The position numbers and the translations under genes were made by a program. The notes beneath the pieces were generated by a model that was not told the DNA's origin, searched no databases, and was given only the letters and a program-made list of their open reading frames with translations. A DNA stretch of 9,190 nt, taken from assembly GCA_020833205.1 (NCBI GenBank), contig JAJHQT010000032.1, positions 1-9,190 of the forward strand, read 5' to 3'. Below are positions 6,015-9,190 of the stretch, piece after piece (within the stretch, counting starts at the first letter, position 1; the number at the start of each line of letters is the position of its first letter). This DNA comes from Pyrobaculum sp. GTDB lineage: Archaea; Thermoproteota; Thermoprotei; Thermoproteales; Thermoproteaceae.

Positions 6015-7216
6015 TCGAGCTGTCGAAGAGAATAGAGGAGGCGAGGCGGCGCTCCGAGCTTAACTACTTCCTGTATCTAAACGAGAAGGCGGCGGAGGAG
6101 GTGGAGCTTCTGCAGAGGGCCGGCAGATGCGGAAACTTATGCGGCATCGCGTTGGCGGTTAAGGACAACATAGAGGTGGCCGGCATGCCCATCACCAACG
6201 GCGCGCCGTATATGAGGAGGATTGCGGACAAGACAGCGCCGGCTGTCCGTAGGTTAATGGCCGAGGGGGCGGTGGTGCTAGGTAAGACAAATATGCATGA
6301 GCTGGCGCTGGGCGCAACCAACGTAAACCCCCACTTCGGCCCGACTAAAAACCCTCACGATCCGACGCGTATAACAGGCGGCTCCAGCGGGGGTAGCGCG
6401 GGCGCGGTGGCGATAGGAGTGGCGGACTTGGGCATCGGCACAGACACGGGAGGCTCTGTGAGGATACCCGCGGCGCTTTGCGGCGTCGTGGGCTATAAGC
6501 CGCCCTATGGCAAAATCCCCGTCGACGGCGTCTACCCTCTGGCGCAGAGCCTAGACCACGTGGGCTTCATGGCGAGGTCTGTCCGGGGCCTTGTAAGGAT
6601 TCTGTCGGCGGTGGGCTGGGCGCCGCAACCGCTCCCAACCATCAAAAGGTTTAGATTTGCCGTGTTGATGGGGGTCGCCGAGCCGACGAGGTATGTAGAG
6701 AAGGCTTTTTGGAGAGCGGTAGAAGCTTTGGAAGGCATCGGCGGTGTGAGAGACGAGGTGTTTATAGAAGCCTCTAAGTTCTCCGCGGCCAGGGCGGCAA
6801 TTCTGCTGTCTGAAGCCGCCGCCAATTATTACGACTATTTGAGGAGCTCCATAAGTTACATGGGCCGGGACGTGGCCACGTTGCTCAGCGCGGGGGCCGC
6901 CTTACCCGCCGTGGCTTACATAACTGCGAAGAAAGTCAAGGAGGAGGCCACTCAGTTTTTCAACACCCTCTTTAAGACATACGACGTAGTTGTGTCCCCC
7001 ACCACAGCCACAGAGGCCGTCCCAATAGACGAGGCCGCAAATATCGCGGCGAGGCCGAAGCTCCTGGCCTACACAGAGCTCTTCAACTTGACGGGCCATC
7101 CCGCCATTTCGGTGCCTGCGCCCGTCTCGGGGCTGCCTGTGGGGCTTCAGATAGCGGCAAGAGACGAAGACGTACTGCTCGCCGTGGCCTCCGCCTACGA
7201 GGAGGAGGCGCTTTGA
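6011..7216 (+). CDS. gatA: Amidase-signature enzyme, probably GatA subunit of Asp/Glu-tRNA amidotransferase
   Basis: Amidase-signature hydrolase with an intact Ser-cisSer-Lys triad. Lys51 is in AVKDNI, cis-Ser125 in ITGGSSGGSAG, and nucleophile Ser149 in GIGTDTGGSVRIPAA. Spacings of 74 and 24 residues match the family. Later elements are also present: SLDHVGFMARSV, a VVSPT segment, and a C-terminal FNLTGHPAISVPAP...GLPVGLQI block typical of GatA. In GatCAB, this subunit releases ammonia from glutamine to amidate misacylated Asp-tRNA(Asn) or Glu-tRNA(Gln). At 401 aa it is shorter than bacterial GatA (about 480), and no GatB or full-length GatC gene is in the window, so a general amidase is the alternative. 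ATG 6011 overlaps the previous stop; TGAGGGG at 5992-5998 is a possible ribosome site. The end overlaps the convergent hydrolase gene by 22 bp. Confidence 0.8.
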   Translation: MIELSKRIEEARRRSELNYFLYLNEKAAEEVELLQRAGRCGNLCGIALAVKDNIEVAGMPITNGAPYMRRIADKTAPAVRRLMAEGAVVLGKTNMHELALGATNVNPHFGPTKNPHDPTRITGGSSGGSAGAVAIGVADLGIGTDTGGSVRIPAALCGVVGYKPPYGKIPVDGVYPLAQSLDHVGFMARSVRGLVRILSAVGWAPQPLPTIKRFRFAVLMGVAEPTRYVEKAFWRAVEALEGIGGVRDEVFIEASKFSAARAAILLSEAAANYYDYLRSSISYMGRDVATLLSAGAALPAVAYITAKKVKEEATQFFNTLFKTYDVVVSPTTATEAVPIDEAANIAARPKLLAYTELFNLTGHPAISVPAPVSGLPVGLQIAARDEDVLLAVASAYEEEAL

Positions 7217-7998
7217 CGAAGGTACTCCATAAACCCCAATACGCTAAACCGCAGATAGAAGTCTAGGTATAGGCCGCCGACGTCCACAACCTTAGCCACG
7301 TTCTCATCCTCCCTGGCCAGGAGTCTCAAGGCATCCTCCACCGCCAGATCTAAACGTCCACGTAACACCTCAACCCAGGCCTCCACCTGCTCTCTATGCC
7401 TTCTTAGAAGATCTACGTCGCGGGTGCAGCTGTAGTGAGGATAACAGACAACCTCCACGTCAAGTCCCCTCAGCTTGTCGAGAGACTGAAGATAAAGGTC
7501 AAGTCTGAAAGGAGGCGGCGTCGTAGGAATAACGACGCCCAGCTCGGGGATATGCACCCCGGCCCCGTCTCCCGCGAAAAGAATCTTGCCATCTCTGTAG
7601 TAGTACATGACGTGATGCGGCGCATGGCCTGGAGTATGCACTGCATCAAAGGCGTCGAGCAACCTAGCGCCGTCGGCGACGCCCACAACTCTGTCGTTGG
7701 GCAACGGACGGCCGAACTTCTCCGCGAAAACCCCCAACACAGACCTGCTGGACTCGTAAAGCCTCGAGGGGTCCACCACGTGTCTAGTATATCGTTCATG
7801 TACATAAGTCGGCTTCCCCAGATGCCCAGCTGAGCCGCAGTGATCTAAATGTATGTGAGTGCAGAACACCACATCTACGCTTAGCGGAGAGTAAAGAGAC
7901 GCGGGCCCAGGGTCAACCGCAACCTTAACCCCACCCACCTCAAGAACGAACACCGTCACCAGAGGAACGCCTTCGAGATACCGAGTTACGACCTGCAT
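7195..7998 (-). CDS. Metallo-beta-lactamase-fold metal-dependent hydrolase
   Basis: A 267-aa enzyme with a complete set of binuclear metal ligands: THIHLDH (H48, H50, D52, H53), H125 in HTPGHAPHH, D144 in FAGDGAG, and H188 in CYPHYS. The HTPGH and FAGD context resembles the glyoxalase II / general MBL-hydrolase branch rather than the beta-CASP RNases, and the C-terminal 70 residues form helices that probably cap the active site. The substrate is not predictable; thioester or lactone hydrolysis is typical for this branch. There is no signal peptide, so it is cytoplasmic. ATG 7998 has a weak TATA-like box 23-24 bp upstream. The coding end overlaps the amidase 3' end by 22 bp in opposite orientation. 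Confidence 0.92.
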   Translation of the reverse strand: MQVVTRYLEGVPLVTVFVLEVGGVKVAVDPGPASLYSPLSVDVVFCTHIHLDHCGSAGHLGKPTYVHERYTRHVVDPSRLYESSRSVLGVFAEKFGRPLPNDRVVGVADGARLLDAFDAVHTPGHAPHHVMYYYRDGKILFAGDGAGVHIPELGVVIPTTPPPFRLDLYLQSLDKLRGLDVEVVCYPHYSCTRDVDLLRRHREQVEAWVEVLRGRLDLAVEDALRLLAREDENVAKVVDVGGLYLDFYLRFSVLGFMEYLRQSASSS

Positions 7999-8017
7999 AC
8001 CTATCTCTTCCCCCGGG

Positions 8018-8025
8018 TTAATAGG
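8018..8025 (-). promoter_or_regulatory. Weak TATA-like box for the MBL hydrolase
   Basis: CCTATTAA on the minus strand, centred 23.5 bp before ATG 7998. The spacing is right but the match is poorer than for the other promoters in the window. Confidence 0.45.
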
Positions 8026-8040
8026 TATTTCGCAACTCCC

Positions 8041-8201
8041 TATCCCCGCGGCCTTAGATGCGGCTTTGGCGTACGCGGTAATTTAACACGGACTAAAGAC
8101 ATCAGGATACCGCCCGACAAAGCTGAAGAATCCGCCCAACGCCGCGTGCGCAAGTCGAAACAGCCCGGTTCAAGCGCGAGGCGCTTAAGGTCAGATTTTT
8201 T
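8041..8201. other. Gene-free stretch upstream of the nuclease-like locus
   Basis: No ORF with a credible start and no tRNA or C/D box RNA could be found here. An AT-rich TAATTTAAC at 8079-8087 could act as a TATA box on either strand; on the plus strand it would start a transcript near 8107 with a leader of about 95 nt. The frame of the gene at 8202 has a stop at 8124-8126 and no start codon between there and 8202. Several GC-rich short inverted repeats are present, for example CCGCG near 8045 with CGCGG near 8076. Confidence 0.4.
8172..8186. repeat. Perfect inverted repeat (6-bp stem, 3-nt loop) followed by a T-run
   Basis: AAGCGC-GAG-GCGCTT forms a perfect short hairpin. Ten bases later comes TTTTTT (8196-8201), immediately before the ATG at 8202. 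It may be a terminator-like or regulatory hairpin in the leader, or an operator; no promoter at leaderless spacing is visible for the gene. Confidence 0.45.
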
Positions 8202-8663
8202 ATGTCGGAAGCGCCTCTATCGACATTTAGCGATGATGTAGGCGAACGCCAGCATGAGTCTCTAGAACGCTGGCGTGAGCTTCTGAGACTAGACATGGGC
8301 GAGCTCCTGAAGCTAGAGAAGCAGAGACGCGGCGTGCTTGAGGACAAACTGCTGTTTGTCAACGCCGCCAACCTGGCAGAGTTCTGGTGGTGCGCCCAGA
8401 AGTCGCTGTTACAGGCCAGAGAAGATGAGCTGGCATTTTTCACAAGCTACGTCCTCCAAGGCGCTGAGGTTGGTGCGTCCTCCAGCATTGAAGGATCTGA
8501 CCTGCTTGAGTTGCTTCGGCACGTCGAGAGAGTGTACAAAACTCACGGTCCCGACGAGGTTCTGAGAAGAGTCGCAGAGAAAATGAAGAGAGTGGAAGGA
8601 GAGGTCTACTCTGCCGTGGAGATAGGCAACCGCGTTCTAACGCTTATTAGAAGAGATATATAA
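8202..8663 (+). CDS. N-terminal part of a Cas4/RecB-like nuclease, probably split by a frameshift
   Basis: A 153-aa frame from ATG 8202. After a helical N-terminus it contains FVNAANLAEFWWCAQKSLL (residues 52-70). This is like the start of archaeal Cas4/RecB-like nucleases, where an early Cys (here C64, in Cys-x-x-Lys) is one ligand of an iron-sulfur cluster. The rest is helical (VLQGAEVG..., LLELLRHVERVYKTHG, EVLRRVAEKMKRV, AVEIGNRVLTLIRRDI). No PD-(D/E)XK active site is present in this frame. It stops at TAA 8661-8663 inside an ATATAT tract, and the other half of such a nuclease follows directly in another frame. Unlike most genes here, no TATA box lies 23-24 bp before the start. It could be a separate protein, but a broken gene is more likely. 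Confidence 0.55.
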   Translation: MSEAPLSTFSDDVGERQHESLERWRELLRLDMGELLKLEKQRRGVLEDKLLFVNAANLAEFWWCAQKSLLQAREDELAFFTSYVLQGAEVGASSSIEGSDLLELLRHVERVYKTHGPDEVLRRVAEKMKRVEGEVYSAVEIGNRVLTLIRRDI

Positions 8664-8670
8664 GCTTGTT

Positions 8671-8961
8671 GTGCTGGAGGAGGGTGGTGAATGCGATTTG
8701 ATAAAGGGCGGCCACAGCGACGTTTGTAGAGAGGTGCTGAGGGCCGCGTGTGCAGGCCCGGAGCACGTGGGCTGGGAGCTGGGAGGCCTAGAGCGCCGGC
8801 TGGCGAGAGGGGAATTGCTTGAGAAAATCCTCGCACAGAGACACCCCACAGTCCTCTGGGCGAAGGAGTGGGATAGATACGTGGTTGTCGGCGTGCCTGA
8901 CGGTGTTGGCGAAGATTTCGTCTACGAGTTCAAGTCGACGAAAATAAGGCGGCTACGCTGA
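8671..8961 (+). pseudogene. Core of a PD-(D/E)XK (Cas4/RecB-like) nuclease, out of frame with both neighbours
   Basis: This 96-aa frame from GTG 8671 carries the catalytic core of the nuclease begun at 8202. A helix ELGGLERRLARGELLEKIL lies where the family has its RG-x-x-H region (here the His is absent or displaced to RHP). Then come YVVVGVPDGVGEDFVYEFKST with Asp77 and the E86-x-K88 pair. The downstream QxxxY motif and the C-terminal cysteines of Cas4 are missing because the frame stops at 8959-8961. The frame is open upstream to 8641, so it can be joined to the 8202 frame by two extra bases in the ATATAT tract at 8656-8661. A TATA-like GATATATAAG is present, but no start codon sits at the usual distance. 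Alternative: an independent small nuclease-like gene. Confidence 0.55.
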
Positions 8962-9190
8962 CGCACCAGGGGATAAGCATTCACATATACAGTAAGGCAA
9001 AAAGCTGGAGACAGAAGTGGAGCAAGAACGATGCGATAAGCCTAGTTGCAGACTACCTCAGACGTGGGGAGTGGGCGCCCCTCCTCACTGCGTGGCTGGG
9101 GGATGGGAATGCTAGGAAGGAGATTCTACGTGGAAAGTATGTATTGTCAATTGCCGCCAAGGAGCCCTGGAGGCTGGGCTTAGGCGTAAG
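8901..9190 (+). pseudogene. Start-less open frame resembling PaREP2/LAGLIDADG-type protein, runs off the window
   Basis: This frame is open from 8901 to the right edge, but has no ATG, GTG or TTG before a late TTG near 9148. So it is not an independent gene start. It becomes protein-like from about 8940: a KAATLTHQGISIHIYSKAK segment, a WRQKWSKNDA helix, VADYLRRGEWAPLL, then TAWLGDGN, which resembles the end of a LAGLIDADG helix, followed by a VLSIAAKEPWRLG strand and helix. From memory this pattern recalls the PaREP2b family of Pyrobaculum, known for frequent frameshifts; I could not verify it. Adding one base to the AAAA run at 8941-8944 would fuse it to the nuclease frame upstream. Either a fusion or an inserted element remnant is possible. 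Confidence 0.5.

Noticed and set aside
8160..8190. GGTTCAAGC near 8167-8175 looks like a tRNA T-loop.
   Set aside because: The flanking bases do not form a T-stem, and no acceptor, D or anticodon arm can be drawn around it, even allowing an intron.
8225..8240. ATGATGT near 8231 as a C box of a plus-strand C/D RNA.
   Set aside because: The box is imperfect, lies inside a coding frame, and no C', D' or D boxes follow at the required spacing.
8641..8670. GATATATAAG as a TATA box for an independent gene at 8671.
   Set aside because: GTG 8671 is only about 11 bp from its centre and no start codon in that frame lies at 22-25 bp; a frameshift in one longer gene explains the layout better.

Overview
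The window is most consistent with a hyperthermophilic crenarchaeon of the Thermoproteales, probably Pyrobaculum or a close relative. It encodes archaeal-type aIF5B and the crenarchaeal chromatin protein Cren7. Genes are tightly packed, and for most transcription units a TATA-like box lies about 23-24 bp before the start codon, the spacing expected for leaderless mRNAs. A compact C/D box guide RNA and a fragment resembling the Pyrobaculum PaREP2 family point the same way. Family calls were made by reading motifs; no database search was run.

Layout. Positions 1-1349 (-) hold the N-terminal 449 codons of aIF5B, which runs off the left edge. Divergently, 1438-2133 (+) carries an unrecognised 165-aa protein followed by a 59-aa Cren7. 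Its 3' end overlaps a convergent 127-aa helical protein (2122-2505, -). That gene and a two-CBS-domain protein (2553-2978, +) diverge from one palindromic TATA element midway between their start codons. Next come a short geranylgeranyl-reductase-family flavoprotein (3048-4010, +), preceded by a 13-codon mini-ORF, and a convergent C/D box sRNA with its own promoter (about 4017-4073, -).

Positions 4183-5294 hold a divergent pair: a 48-aa protein on the minus strand and, on the plus strand, a membrane protein with the YD, GxGD and PAL motifs of presenilin/signal-peptide-peptidase proteases. Then follows an operon-like run: translin-family protein (5323-5898), a 35-aa ORF, and a GatA-like amidase (6011-7216) that starts inside the stop codon of the 35-aa ORF. 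A metallo-beta-lactamase-fold hydrolase (7195-7998, -) converges on the amidase with a 22-bp tail overlap.

The right end (about 8041-9190) differs in character. A gene-free leader with a hairpin and a T-run precedes what looks like a broken Cas4/RecB-like nuclease gene, split over two frames. A third frame without a start codon continues to the edge and resembles PaREP2/LAGLIDADG-type proteins. This reads as a decaying accessory locus.

Functionally the core genes serve translation (aIF5B, the possible GatA), chromatin (Cren7), RNA modification (C/D sRNA), nucleic-acid binding or processing (translin), isoprenoid lipid reduction and membrane proteolysis. I found no CRISPR array, rRNA, tRNA or transposase gene.
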